Source of the DNA: Syntrophomonadaceae bacterium
GTDB lineage: Bacteria > Bacillota > Syntrophomonadia > Syntrophomonadales > Syntrophomonadaceae
Assembly: GCA_030526885.1 (NCBI GenBank)
Contig: JAUNBV010000022.1
Location: 5,005-18,428 of the forward strand
Direction: 5' to 3'
Length of the DNA: 13,424 nt
The notes below the pieces were generated by a model. It was given only the letters and a program-made list of their open reading frames with translations. It made no database searches and had not been told where the DNA came from. The position numbers and the translations under genes were made by a program. Positions 1-8,067 of this stretch are shown here, in pieces. Within the stretch, counting starts at the first letter, position 1, and each line of letters begins with the position of its first letter.

Positions 1-54
1 GGCGGGCATGACACTGCAGCGCTGGAAAAGCACTTTGTTAGGAGGAATTATATC

Positions 55-435
55 ATGTACATCGCATTCGCATACTCGACAGTTGTTTTAGCACTGGTTC
101 TTTTACTGCTTTATCCCACGCGCAGGCAGGTGCAAAAGCTTAGGCCCAAAGCGGGCAGCGCACTGGCCACTACCTACAAGTATTTGCGCAAGACGCACCA
201 GGCGCTGGGCGTGCTGGTGATCCCGGTGGCGTTCTGCCATTGCCGGATAGCGGCCAACACGACCGGCGAAAGATCCACGCTCGGCGCGTCTCTTTTAATT
301 CTGCTCATCCTGCTGGGCCTGAGCCGTCTTTTGAAAAAGCCGCTCGGAAGACATTGGAAACGACTGCATCAGGTATTGGCGGCTATGCTCATGACCATCG
401 GCGTTTGCCACGGTTTTATCGGAATTGTAATGTAA
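55..435 (+). CDS. Small membrane protein, probable b-type haem (cytochrome b561/ferric-reductase-like)
   Basis: This 126-residue protein has four hydrophobic segments (about residues 2-20, 47-63, 75-91 and 106-125). Two of them carry a His pair with exactly the same spacing: H48/H62 and H105/H119, in the pattern HQxL...CH. Paired His residues 13-14 apart on one helix are the usual bis-His haem ligands of ferric-reductase and cytochrome b families, so I infer a small membrane electron-transfer subunit; the partner is not in the window. The start is ATG 55, with GGAGGA at 41-46 eight bases upstream. The same frame is open back to base 1, so a longer N-terminus or fusion beginning outside the window cannot be excluded. 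The gene converges on the histidine kinase gene. The haem role is inferred from the His pattern alone. Confidence 0.75.
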   Translation: MYIAFAYSTVVLALVLLLLYPTRRQVQKLRPKAGSALATTYKYLRKTHQALGVLVIPVAFCHCRIAANTTGERSTLGASLLILLILLGLSRLLKKPLGRHWKRLHQVLAAMLMTIGVCHGFIGIVM

Positions 436-456
436 GTGAAGCGTATGGGGGAGATA

Positions 457-500
457 GGCGCGCCGCAGCCCCGTAGGGGCGCTTGGCGCGGTTGGCGCGC
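457..500. terminator. GC-rich hairpin between convergent genes, possible bidirectional terminator
   Basis: Between the two convergent stop codons lies a GCCCC-gta-GGGGC hairpin (468-480). It is flanked by GGCGCGCC (457-464) and GGCGCGC (494-500), which can form an outer stem. There is no clear U-tract on either strand, so a terminator role is only inferred from the hairpin and its position. Confidence 0.4.
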
Positions 501-502
501 GA

Positions 503-3133
503 TTATCGGAGTTTCAAGTGTTTTTTCAAGGTATCTAACAGTTTGTTAACATCTATGGGTTTGGCGATATGATCGTCCATTCCGGATTCGCGCGCTTCCG
601 CCACATTCTCCGCAAACGCGTCGGCGGTCATGGCGATGATGGGTATGGTTGGCGCTTGCGGATGCGAGGATGCGCGTATGGCGCGCGTTGCTTCGTGGCC
701 GTCCATCTCCGGCATATGCACGTCCATAAGGATGGCCACGTAGGTTCCCGCCGCCGAGGCTTCAAACATCGAAACGGCTTCCGCCCCGTTCCATGCCTTG
801 TCCACCACCATACCGGCGGATTCCAGGATCATTTTGGCAATTTCCATATTCATGGCGTTGTCTTCCGCGAGGAGGATGCGTTCCCCGGAGAAATTGATTA
901 TTTTGTTGTTTTTAATGGAAATGGGCGGCATAGCACCGCTGATATTGGCCAACAGATCAAACAGAGTAGACTGGAACAGAGGCTTGGAGATGAACTGGTT
1001 CACTCCCACCTCGGCGGCCTTATTGGCAAGCTCGGTGAAATCATAGGCGGTAAGGACGATAAGCGGCACATGATCATCGGCGATGCTGCGGATACGTCTT
1101 ATGGTTTCGATTCCGTCCATGTCCGGCATACGCCAGTCAACCAGGCACACGGAATACGGCTCCCCTTTTTCCGCCGCCGCGGAGAACGCATCGAGCGCAT
1201 CAGCACCTGAAGTCACCGCCGTGCATCTGGCCCCGCAACGGTCGAACAGCAACCGGATGTAGTCACTGGTGCTGCTGTCATCGTCAACCACCAGTGCGTT
1301 GACCGCGCTGAAATCATATACCTGGGAATTCTGGGGTTGTTCTACCCTTTCAAACGTAAGGTCAATGTAGAAGGTGGTACCCCCGCCGGGGATGCTTTCA
1401 ACCTTGATTTCCCCGCCCATCAGGTCGACCAGGTTTTTGGTGATGGACAGCCCCAGCCCAGTGCCGCCAAAACGTCTGGAGATAGACGAATCCGCTTGTT
1501 CAAACGGCGCCCATATATGTTTCAGGTATTCTGACGTCATCCCGATTCCGGTATCGCTAATCTCAAAATGAATATGCGCCGCATTGGTATCGGCCTCCGG
1601 CTGCTGAATCTTCAACGTCACCGTGCCGCCCTCGGGGGTGAATTTGATGGCGTTGGACAGGATATTGGTGAGAATCTGATCGGTACGCATCTGATCGCCT
1701 ACGAACCATTCCTCGGTGAGCGTATCAAAGAGCACTTCAAAACCGACTTTCTTGGCTTTCGCTTGGGAATAAAACACCGTGGTTAGCGAAGCGATAAGGG
1801 CCTTGAAATCAAAGCGGTTGTGCGCGACATTGATCTTGCCGCTTTCGATGGCGGACATATCGAGCACGTCGTTAATAATAGTGAGTAGGTTTTTGGAGGC
1901 GATGTCGCTCTTGACCAGACAGTCCATCACCTTCATTTGCGCCTGCTCACTGTCGGCGTTATCCTTGGCGTTCGCCATCTCGCCTCTGGCAATGGTATTA
2001 TAGCCAATGATGGCATTGAGCGGCGTGCGGATCTCATGGGACATGCGGGACAGGAATAAGCTCTTGGAGGTATTGGCAATCTGTTCGCGCTCTGCGCTCT
2101 GCCGGAGCTGCTGCACGATGATCAGAAGCCGCCAGATGTTGAAAATAAGCACAGAGGCCAGGAAAATAATGATGATCAAGGGGATGATGGAAAGCAATTG
2201 CGCCGATAAGAATTCGGACACCGGCACGGATGCGATAACATACCAGTTTTCCGCTTCGCCGCACACCGCGTAGGCGAATACGCAATCCCGGCTTTTATAA
2301 TCCCGATACTCAAGGATGCCTACGCCGTCGCTGTCGTCCTGCACCGAATCCTTGATAGCGTTTCTCGCGTCGAGAGAAAGATCATTGTAGCTATATAGAT
2401 AGTCGAAAAAGTTGTCGCCCCTAAAGGCGCTGTCCCGCGCCATATACTTACCATCGGAATAGCAGATGGCGGTGGTGAGTTCCCCGTACTGCGAATACGA
2501 TTGCAGTTGGGCCAGCACCCGGCTTTCCTTTTGCGGTTTTACCAGATAATATTTTTGCAGCCGTCCGTCTTCCATGGCGGTAATGCCGCAAAACACGGCA
2601 AAATAGCGCAGCGCGTCGGTGTTATTGGTAAAGCCCTGCGAATAGCATATCTCGCCCGCCGGTTGACCGGCATACTGGTTGAGCGAATAAGTGAGGTCGG
2701 TATCCCAATACTCCACCGGTTGGTAAGCGCCGTCCGCCTTGCGGGTGGAGTAACCCGAATAGACATGGTACAGTTCGCCGGAAAGCTCCTCGTCCCGTTT
2801 GAGCAACTGATACTCGTCCCCTTCATCACTGATGAGGGAGAGGTAATCCAGTATTTCAGTGACATTTTTATTGTTGCAATATCGATAGGAGTTATCGATT
2901 TCATGACTCAGGTTGTCAAGAACCGCCACCATCAGCTCGGATTTGCCGGTGGCAATATTGGTGATGTTCTCTACGTTTTGATTATAGATGCTGGCATTGT
3001 TGCTGGCGTTGTAGATAAGAAGGCACAACAATAGAGCCATGATCAAAATGGCGTCGCCGATAACCGTAATCAGCGTGGAACGTCGTATTTTGTTCTCGGT
3101 GATCGTCCGTTTACTGCGTACTCTTTTCCTCAT
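503..3133 (-). CDS. Hybrid sensor histidine kinase with two receiver domains
   Basis: This is an 876-residue inner-membrane sensor kinase. In order: TM1 (about 20-41); an extracellular sensor region of about 270 residues (42-311), whose size suits a double-Cache domain; TM2 (about 312-334); HisKA with phospho-acceptor H366 in SHEIRTPLN; and HATPase with N-box N494, DTGIGM (D527) and FGGTGLGLS (555-563). Receiver 1 follows (D617-D619, phospho-acceptor D666, T695, K717), then receiver 2 (E757/D758, D804, T836, K858). All catalytic residues appear intact. There is no HPt or DNA-binding output domain, so phosphate must pass to partners outside the window. It lies 32 bp downstream of the solute-binding lipoprotein gene on the same strand and is probably cotranscribed with it; the lipoprotein is a plausible ligand-presenting partner. 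The SD before ATG 3133 is weak (AGGA only 2 nt away), consistent with reinitiation after the upstream gene. Confidence 0.95.
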   Translation of the reverse strand: MRKRVRSKRTITENKIRRSTLITVIGDAILIMALLLCLLIYNASNNASIYNQNVENITNIATGKSELMVAVLDNLSHEIDNSYRYCNNKNVTEILDYLSLISDEGDEYQLLKRDEELSGELYHVYSGYSTRKADGAYQPVEYWDTDLTYSLNQYAGQPAGEICYSQGFTNNTDALRYFAVFCGITAMEDGRLQKYYLVKPQKESRVLAQLQSYSQYGELTTAICYSDGKYMARDSAFRGDNFFDYLYSYNDLSLDARNAIKDSVQDDSDGVGILEYRDYKSRDCVFAYAVCGEAENWYVIASVPVSEFLSAQLLSIIPLIIIIFLASVLIFNIWRLLIIVQQLRQSAEREQIANTSKSLFLSRMSHEIRTPLNAIIGYNTIARGEMANAKDNADSEQAQMKVMDCLVKSDIASKNLLTIINDVLDMSAIESGKINVAHNRFDFKALIASLTTVFYSQAKAKKVGFEVLFDTLTEEWFVGDQMRTDQILTNILSNAIKFTPEGGTVTLKIQQPEADTNAAHIHFEISDTGIGMTSEYLKHIWAPFEQADSSISRRFGGTGLGLSITKNLVDLMGGEIKVESIPGGGTTFYIDLTFERVEQPQNSQVYDFSAVNALVVDDDSSTSDYIRLLFDRCGARCTAVTSGADALDAFSAAAEKGEPYSVCLVDWRMPDMDGIETIRRIRSIADDHVPLIVLTAYDFTELANKAAEVGVNQFISKPLFQSTLFDLLANISGAMPPISIKNNKIINFSGERILLAEDNAMNMEIAKMILESAGMVVDKAWNGAEAVSMFEASAAGTYVAILMDVHMPEMDGHEATRAIRASSHPQAPTIPIIAMTADAFAENVAEARESGMDDHIAKPIDVNKLLDTLKKHLKLR

Positions 3134-3165
3134 AATCCTGAGCCTAAAAAAGGTATTTTCCCCGA

Positions 3166-4593
3166 TTAACGGGCTTCCCTTATTTTCTGAAACTCCGTTT
3201 CGAGCCGGTCCATATAATCATCCAGCGTATAGGCCACGCTATAGGTGCCGTCGCCGTTATCCCTCATATACTCCTTGGCGTTCATTTTCGATATTCCAAT
3301 CATATCATCCTCGTAACCGCCCAGCATAGGGGTGGTAACGGTCCTGTAGAACGGATAGCTGAAAGTGACCTGCCCCACGTCGCAGATGCGATCAGCCGGA
3401 ACATCATACTGCAACAAGGCGTCGGCAGTATTGGGGATTTTGCCGGTTTCCTCCGCAAACGCCGTGCTCATCTCGGGAGTAAAGAAGAAGTTTAAGAACT
3501 CCAGCGCCCAATCGATATGGTCGGACTGGTTATTGATTGCCAGCCCATCCGCCGGCGAAAGATAAGCGTACCCGCCGTCTTCCCCCACCGGGCTGAGGAT
3601 AAACTCATACTCAATCTTGCTGTGATAGTCGGATTTGGTCTTGGCCAGATCAAGGCCAAAGGCCTGCGTGTCCACCATAAAGGCAATCTTGCCGATGTCG
3701 TCCTGCTTTTCGTATACATCCTCCGCTACTTTGGTCACGTTGAGGAAATCCCGGGCTTTTCCCGCGCTCCCATCAAAAATGTAGCCCAGTTCATCCTCGA
3801 CCCTCTGGTAATCAAAGTATCCCTGCTCCACTATCTCGTACAAGAAGGCGTAAGCATCCCGGAAATACTCGCTGATGCCCGGTTCGATATTTTCGATGGC
3901 CGCGTACATCTGCTCGTAGTTGCCGCTATTTACGATGCTGCTGCAGATATACGGATACAGAAGCTGCTGCGCGAAAGTGCCGGGCGAGCTCTGGAACGGC
4001 ACATAGCCCTCCGCATACAACACCTCACAGCAATGCAACAGCTCCGCGCGGTTAGTCGGCGTCGCCAGCCCATACTTTGACAGCAGCGTAGTGTTGACAT
4101 ACATCCCGCGCATTTCACCGCCGTACGGAACCGCGTATTGGGTGTTTTCCGCCTCGGTGTATCTAAAATTAGCCACCAGCCCGGCATTGGCGCCGGAAAG
4201 ATCCAGATATTCCTTCGCCGTATCAGAAATCAGGTTCAACGCATTATCCTTATACACCGTATCTTCCTGAATGTTTACCGTCCGAAAGATGTCGATCTTT
4301 TCCTCCGTCTGCTGCAATCGGACCGGCAGGTTGTTGGAATACCCCTCTATGTATTCGCAGATGACGGTGCAGTTAGGGTAGATGCGTTCAAATTGCGTTA
4401 TCACATTGTCCATCTCGGGCCAGCTTTCCTTGCTGCTGGCGATTCGCAAAGCCACGTCCTTGGACGTGTCCAGTTTCTCGTTCTTCTCATATTCGCCAGC
4501 GCCGCTTTGTTCACAGCCCGCCAGCGCAAAAATGCCGGTCAAACAAACGGCAAAACAAACAAACACGGCTAAAGTACGCCCCAGCGCTTTCAT
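3166..4593 (-). CDS. Extracellular solute-binding lipoprotein (family 1, sugar-type SBP)
   Basis: This 475-residue lipoprotein has a Lys/Arg-containing start, a hydrophobic signal and the lipobox LAGC, with the lipidated Cys at residue 27. The mature part has the look of ABC-transporter family 1 binding proteins: a first lobe with the early segment ending in FERIYPNCTV, AVPYGGEMRGMYVN around 154-167, and a C-terminal FFTPEMSTAFAEETGKIPN segment. The ligand is probably a carbohydrate or small polar compound, but specificity cannot be read. I chose ATG 4593 because GGAGGG lies at 4604-4599 at ideal spacing. ATG 4596 is almost on the SD, and the TTG at 4614 lies upstream of it. No permease or ATPase gene is adjacent; the next gene is a hybrid histidine kinase 32 bp downstream. 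A sensory role is therefore more likely than import, although a distant transporter could share it. Confidence 0.9.
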   Translation of the reverse strand: MKALGRTLAVFVCFAVCLTGIFALAGCEQSGAGEYEKNEKLDTSKDVALRIASSKESWPEMDNVITQFERIYPNCTVICEYIEGYSNNLPVRLQQTEEKIDIFRTVNIQEDTVYKDNALNLISDTAKEYLDLSGANAGLVANFRYTEAENTQYAVPYGGEMRGMYVNTTLLSKYGLATPTNRAELLHCCEVLYAEGYVPFQSSPGTFAQQLLYPYICSSIVNSGNYEQMYAAIENIEPGISEYFRDAYAFLYEIVEQGYFDYQRVEDELGYIFDGSAGKARDFLNVTKVAEDVYEKQDDIGKIAFMVDTQAFGLDLAKTKSDYHSKIEYEFILSPVGEDGGYAYLSPADGLAINNQSDHIDWALEFLNFFFTPEMSTAFAEETGKIPNTADALLQYDVPADRICDVGQVTFSYPFYRTVTTPMLGGYEDDMIGISKMNAKEYMRDNGDGTYSVAYTLDDYMDRLETEFQKIREAR

Positions 4594-4654
4594 CATATCC
4601 CTCCATTCCGTCAAAACATGCCTTTTCTACTTCATTTAACTCTCCTATTATGTC

Positions 4655-4683
4655 ATTATATGCCATAACCGTGCATGCTTCAA
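4655..4683 (-). promoter_or_regulatory. Candidate sigma-A promoter for the SBP-kinase operon
   Basis: On the minus strand a perfect TATAAT (4660-4655) lies 17 bases from TTGAAG (4683-4678), which matches the -35 consensus at 4 of 6 bases. This predicts a start about 50-60 bases upstream of ATG 4593. No other promoter this good was seen in the divergent intergenic region on this strand. Confidence 0.6.
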
Positions 4684-4809
4684 GCTTTTGGAGGCAAATC
4701 CTGTCGGAGGGCGGTTTTCCGGCGTTCTGCGCGGTATGGTCCTTTGGGGCGCGAGCGTTTTTGATATAAAATGGCGATGAAAATTTTTGAAAAAAAGACG
4801 CTTACCCCC

Positions 4810-4837
4810 TTGACACATGCTTACACGCCGGTATAAT
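4810..4837 (+). promoter_or_regulatory. Consensus promoter of the blaI-blaR1-like operon
   Basis: TTGACA (4810-4815) and TATAAT (4832-4837) are both perfect matches, separated by 16 bases. Transcription should start near 4844, about 40 bases before ATG 4885. The -10 box lies entirely inside the left arm of the adjacent dyad, so a bound repressor would block polymerase. Confidence 0.85.
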
Positions 4838-4862
4838 TGAACTAAAATTATACCGGCGTGTA
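4822..4862. promoter_or_regulatory. Perfect 17-bp inverted repeat, probable BlaI-type operator
   Basis: The left arm TACACGCCGGTATAATT (4822-4838) is the exact reverse complement of 4846-4862, with a 7-base spacer. The ends read TACA...TGTA, the core motif of BlaI/MecI/CopY operators in Bacillota. The dyad covers the -10 box and predicted start of the repressor's own operon, which is the expected place for autoregulation. The arms are longer than common BlaI operators, so two dimers or a different protein remain possible. Confidence 0.75.
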
Positions 4863-4884
4863 TCTTAAAGGGGGTCGTTTCATA

Positions 4885-5271
4885 ATGAGCACGGAGATAA
4901 AGCGTTTGGGAGACGCGGAGCTGGAAATCATGCAGGCGGTGTGGGCGGCGGGGGAAGCGGTAAACTCGGCGCGCATCCAGGAGGCCTTGCGGGGGAAGCG
5001 GGATTGGGCCTTGTCCACCCTGCTCACGGCGCTGAACCGTTTGTGCGAAAAGGGCTTCCTGGCCTGCGAGAAGCAGGGGCGGGGCAACCTCTATCGCGCG
5101 CTGGTGGAGCAAGAGGCCTATCTGCAGCGGGAGAGCCGCAGCTTTTTGCAGAAAATGTATGGCAACTCCGTAACCGGGCTGGTGGCTTCGCTGTACGACG
5201 GGAAAACCATCAGCGACAGCGATATGGCGGAGCTGCGCCGCTATCTGGAACGATGGGAGGCGAAAAAATGA
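4885..5271 (+). CDS. BlaI/MecI-family transcriptional repressor
   Basis: This 128-residue protein has the length and layout of the penicillinase-repressor family. An N-terminal winged helix (about 1-75) contains RLGDAELEIMQAVW and LSTLLTALNRLCEKGFL, the recognition helix and following wing strand. A C-terminal helical dimerisation region (about 85-128) includes SDMAELRRYL. In this family the dimer binds TACA/TGTA dyads and is inactivated by its partner protease. I chose ATG 4885 because AAAGGGGG (4867-4874) precedes it; an upstream GTG at 4858 lies inside the operator and lacks an SD. The stop overlaps the next start as ATGA (5268-5271), so repressor and protease are translationally coupled. 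Regulated targets beyond its own operon are unknown; the exporter and lipoprotein downstream are candidates, but no matching operator was seen there. Confidence 0.92.
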   Translation: MSTEIKRLGDAELEIMQAVWAAGEAVNSARIQEALRGKRDWALSTLLTALNRLCEKGFLACEKQGRGNLYRALVEQEAYLQRESRSFLQKMYGNSVTGLVASLYDGKTISDSDMAELRRYLERWEAKK

Positions 5272-7547
5272 ACGGCTGGTTTTTAGATTTCCTGCGCACC
5301 TCGGTGGTAGTGGGCGCGGTGGCATTGCTGCTGGCGGCGGCTCGGCCGCTGTGGGAGCGCCGCTTTGGGGCGCTGTGGAAGAAGTGGTTGTGGTGCGTGT
5401 TGGCGATGTTGCTGCTGGGGGGCGCGTTCCTGCCCGCGACGCCAAACGCGGTCACTGTGCAAGTAGCCCTGCCGGAGAGGCCGGCGGCGGCCCCGGAGGC
5501 GGCGGAAGGCAATCCCATGGCCGTGCCTGCCCCGACGGCGGACACGGTCATCCAGCCCGCCACCCCCAGCCCGCTACCGGCTCCGTTTGACAGCGGCACG
5601 GTGCAGGCCCACAGCGGCGCGGCTCCGGTGACGGCGGCGCGGGGGCAGGGGTTGAAAGTGGATTCGGTTCATCCCGCCCTAGTGCTTTGGGCGGCAGGGG
5701 TAGCCGCGTTCTTGCTGTGGCAGGCGGTAGGCGGGCTGCTGTTCCGGCGGCAAACGCGCCGCTGGTCTGCCCCGCCTGACCACCAGGGCCTGGAAGAACA
5801 ATACCGGGCTGCCTGTGCGGAGATAGGCGGCAGGCGCTTTCCATGCCTGCTCATCTGCCCGGCCATTGCCAGCCCGATGCTGACCGGGCTGTTCCGTCCC
5901 CGGTTGCTCTTGCCCCGCCAGGACTATGGCGTGGGCGCGGCGGCCTGCATCCTGCGCCATGAGCTGACCCACTTCCGGCGCCGGGACCTGTGGTTAAAGC
6001 TCCTGTTGTTGACGGCCAATGCCCTGCACTGGTTCAATCCCGCCGTGTGGCTGCTGCGCCGCGAGGCGGGCCGGGATATCGAATACGCCTGTGACGAGCG
6101 CCTGATGCGGGGGGCCTCCCCGGCCGAACGCGGGGCCTATGGGCAGGTGCTGCTGGCGGCGGCTCGGCAGGGCCCCCGTCCCGCCCTGTCGACCTATTTC
6201 AGCGGCGAGGCCAGGGCCATGCAGCAAAGGCTTAGCGGCATCATGTCGGGCGGCGACAAACGGCGGGGGACGGTGCCCGCCGTAGCGGCGGCCCTGCTGG
6301 CCGTCGGCCTGCTGGGCCTGATCTCCTGCGCCCCGGCGGAGTCGGAGGGGGAAGGCGTGGCGCAAGCGTTGCCCGAATCGGGGTACACGGTGTTGCCGGA
6401 CGAGTTGCAGCGCCGGGGCGAACGTTACATGGAAGTGGGCGATACGCTGCTCTGCTGGAACTACGAGTCGGACCACAATGGCAACCGCTGCGGCAATCTA
6501 TATGTGGTCGATCCGCTGAATGGCGCCATCCAGAACCATCGCCATTATGCGCAGGCCGGCATCCAGCAGATAAAGGCTGTCGAGGATGGCGGATACGCAG
6601 TGATGTTGCCGGATAGGATAGAGTACTATGCCGCCGGCGCCGATATGCGGCTGCGGGACGTGTATGAGCTCCCCGCCGCCGCCCTTTATAGCGCCGACGC
6701 ACGATTCTGCAACTATGACTACCGCCGCGATACGCAGCAGTTGGTGTACGCCAACCAGGAAGGGTTGTTTTTGGCCGCGGCGGACGGTTCCGACGCCACC
6801 ATGGTTTTGCGCCATGAGGACAGTCTGGGCGCGATGGGGAATGATCAGCGACAGCAAGAGCTTGAAGAACTGGCGTTGGCGGAGAGCCTGCCGCTTTCCT
6901 CCCTTTGTTTTTACACCCAGCCGCGCCTGATGGGTGGGGGCAGGATGTTGGTCGCACTGATACGGCTCCCCATGGCCCAGTCCAATTATGTGGGCGTTAC
7001 GGTGGTAGATCTCGAAAACGGTAAAACCACCACCTTCTCCGATGAGCTGTTCGGGCTGGGCGGCGCGATGCATTACCCGGACGACAATACCGTCATCGCG
7101 GAATCGGGAGGGTATCAGAAGTTCGTTCGCTTCACTCTGCCCGACCTGACGCCAACCGAGTTTACGGCCAGCGGTTATGGCGAGGAATCGTCGGAGTACA
7201 TCTGCCTCGATGCGGACGGCCGGAGCATATATCGCAATCGGGAAATCCGCGGGGCGGAGGGCTACTCCTGCACCGTATCGGTGAGCGATTTTGACCATCC
7301 CCGGCAGGAGACACCGCTGTTCACGATAACCAAGGACAAAGGAATCGCCTTATGTTGGGCCACCTCCCGCGCGCTGATATGCCACTTCCCGAAAGACGAG
7401 GGTACTTTCGAACCGGGAGAAGACGAATGGCAATTCGTGATCATACCGTGGCCGCCCGTTGACGCGAACCTGTCGCCGCCGGAGGGCGACTTGTCGTTTG
7501 ATTTTGACCGGCAGGTGGAGGACGCCGACCCGCATCAGATTCCGTAG
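5268..7547 (+). CDS. BlaR1/MecR1-like M56 metalloprotease with large non-PBP C-terminal domain
   Basis: This 759-residue membrane protease probably senses an external signal and inactivates the coupled BlaI-like repressor. TM helices lie at about 7-25, 38-55 and 136-158. The zinc motif HELTH is at 231-235, with probable third ligand E272 in DIEYACDE, and a fourth TM is at about 334-353. An Ala/Pro-rich linker (about 57-130) separates TM2 and TM3. The C-terminal 400 residues are not a penicillin-binding domain: no SxxK-based transpeptidase pattern stands out. Repeated short beta-strand blocks (for example NLYVVDPLNGAI and GVTVVDLENGK) suggest a beta-propeller-like fold, so a beta-lactam ligand is unlikely. 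TM4 ends in LLGLISCAPA, resembling a lipobox. GGGAGG at 5255-5260 precedes ATG 5268; an open frame upstream to 4941 overlaps the repressor gene out of frame and is rejected. The last 20 residues lie in the long direct repeat. Confidence 0.9.
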   Translation: MNGWFLDFLRTSVVVGAVALLLAAARPLWERRFGALWKKWLWCVLAMLLLGGAFLPATPNAVTVQVALPERPAAAPEAAEGNPMAVPAPTADTVIQPATPSPLPAPFDSGTVQAHSGAAPVTAARGQGLKVDSVHPALVLWAAGVAAFLLWQAVGGLLFRRQTRRWSAPPDHQGLEEQYRAACAEIGGRRFPCLLICPAIASPMLTGLFRPRLLLPRQDYGVGAAACILRHELTHFRRRDLWLKLLLLTANALHWFNPAVWLLRREAGRDIEYACDERLMRGASPAERGAYGQVLLAAARQGPRPALSTYFSGEARAMQQRLSGIMSGGDKRRGTVPAVAAALLAVGLLGLISCAPAESEGEGVAQALPESGYTVLPDELQRRGERYMEVGDTLLCWNYESDHNGNRCGNLYVVDPLNGAIQNHRHYAQAGIQQIKAVEDGGYAVMLPDRIEYYAAGADMRLRDVYELPAAALYSADARFCNYDYRRDTQQLVYANQEGLFLAAADGSDATMVLRHEDSLGAMGNDQRQQELEELALAESLPLSSLCFYTQPRLMGGGRMLVALIRLPMAQSNYVGVTVVDLENGKTTTFSDELFGLGGAMHYPDDNTVIAESGGYQKFVRFTLPDLTPTEFTASGYGEESSEYICLDADGRSIYRNREIRGAEGYSCTVSVSDFDHPRQETPLFTITKDKGIALCWATSRALICHFPKDEGTFEPGEDEWQFVIIPWPPVDANLSPPEGDLSFDFDRQVEDADPHQIP

Positions 7548-8067
7548 AAGCGGGGCATGGCTCGGCGGGGGGGCATTAACTGCTCTCCCCTCGTATCCCT
7601 TTCGACTGCTTATAATTTGTTGTTAAGCGATGCCCTCCTTAGAGATGAGAATTAGGCCCCGACGGGCGGGAAAGGTGAGCACCCTGGGCGGCGGGGGAAT
7701 ATAATAGATACAAGGCGGCGTCCGGGGAATAAGGGAGAGGAGACTGATTAGGGCTGCCACGGGGCGTGGCAACGGTTTTGGGCATGACGATGGCCGGCGC
7801 CTGAGCGATATGTTGACTAAGGGACGAGTTGAATCCACTTAACAAAAAACCGGGCACTTAACAAGAAAAGACCATTCGGCTTACAATCAGTGACCACTCA
7901 CCGTACGAAAAAAGACTGTCCCAACGCCTCCAAAGCTTAGTTTTACCGCCTAAAAAGCCTGACCTTAAAAATCGCTTAGTAATGATCGCCCTTCACTTAA
8001 CAAGACAGGAGCATTCGCCGTAAAAACGGTGGTTAGAGCCACGAACAAGCCGACCAAGCTTTAAAAA
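7485..8067. repeat. Long direct repeat, copy A (583 bp, no differences seen)
   Basis: I compared this block base by base with 11735-12317 (constant offset 4250) and saw no difference. It contains the last 20 codons and stop of the BlaR1-like gene and then about 520 bp with no convincing gene on either strand. Two minus-strand frames (7623-7838 and 7639-7857) have no supporting SD and odd Pro/Ser-rich composition. On the left, similarity fades at 7471-7484 (10 of 14 bases). On the right, it drops to about 65 percent from 8068 to 8130 without any gap. No transposase gene was found. Confidence 0.97.
7620..8003. repeat. Cluster of four TTGTTAAGYG motifs in inverted orientation (copy A)
   Basis: TTGTTAAGCG occurs on the plus strand at 7620-7629. 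TTGTTAAGTG occurs on the minus strand at 7836-7845, 7855-7864 and 7994-8003, the last two sharing 12 bases. The same set recurs in copy B at +4250. A 10-mer at this density is not expected by chance. It resembles protein-binding or element-end repeats, but no family was recognised. Confidence 0.7.

Noticed and set aside
4941..5267. Upstream extension of the BlaR1-like frame over the repressor gene
   Set aside because: It overlaps the BlaI-like gene out of frame; the ATG at 5268 has a good SD and the conserved first TM helix begins right after it.
7700..7705. TATAAT elements within the repeat (7611-7616 and 7700-7705) as promoters
   Set aside because: Neither has a recognisable -35 box at proper distance on either strand, and no gene start follows within a useful distance.
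7623..7857. Two overlapping minus-strand frames of 71-72 codons inside the repeat, duplicated at 11873-12107
   Set aside because: They have no convincing SD, their Pro/Ser/Arg-rich composition is that of a GC-rich shadow, and their duplication is explained by the repeat itself.
7622..8003. Integron attC-like core sites (GTTAAGC at 7622-7628, ACTTAAC at 7837, 7856 and 7995)
   Set aside because: They fit GTTRRRY and RYYYAAC, but order and spacing are wrong for attC. I saw no long imperfect palindrome between them and no integrase.
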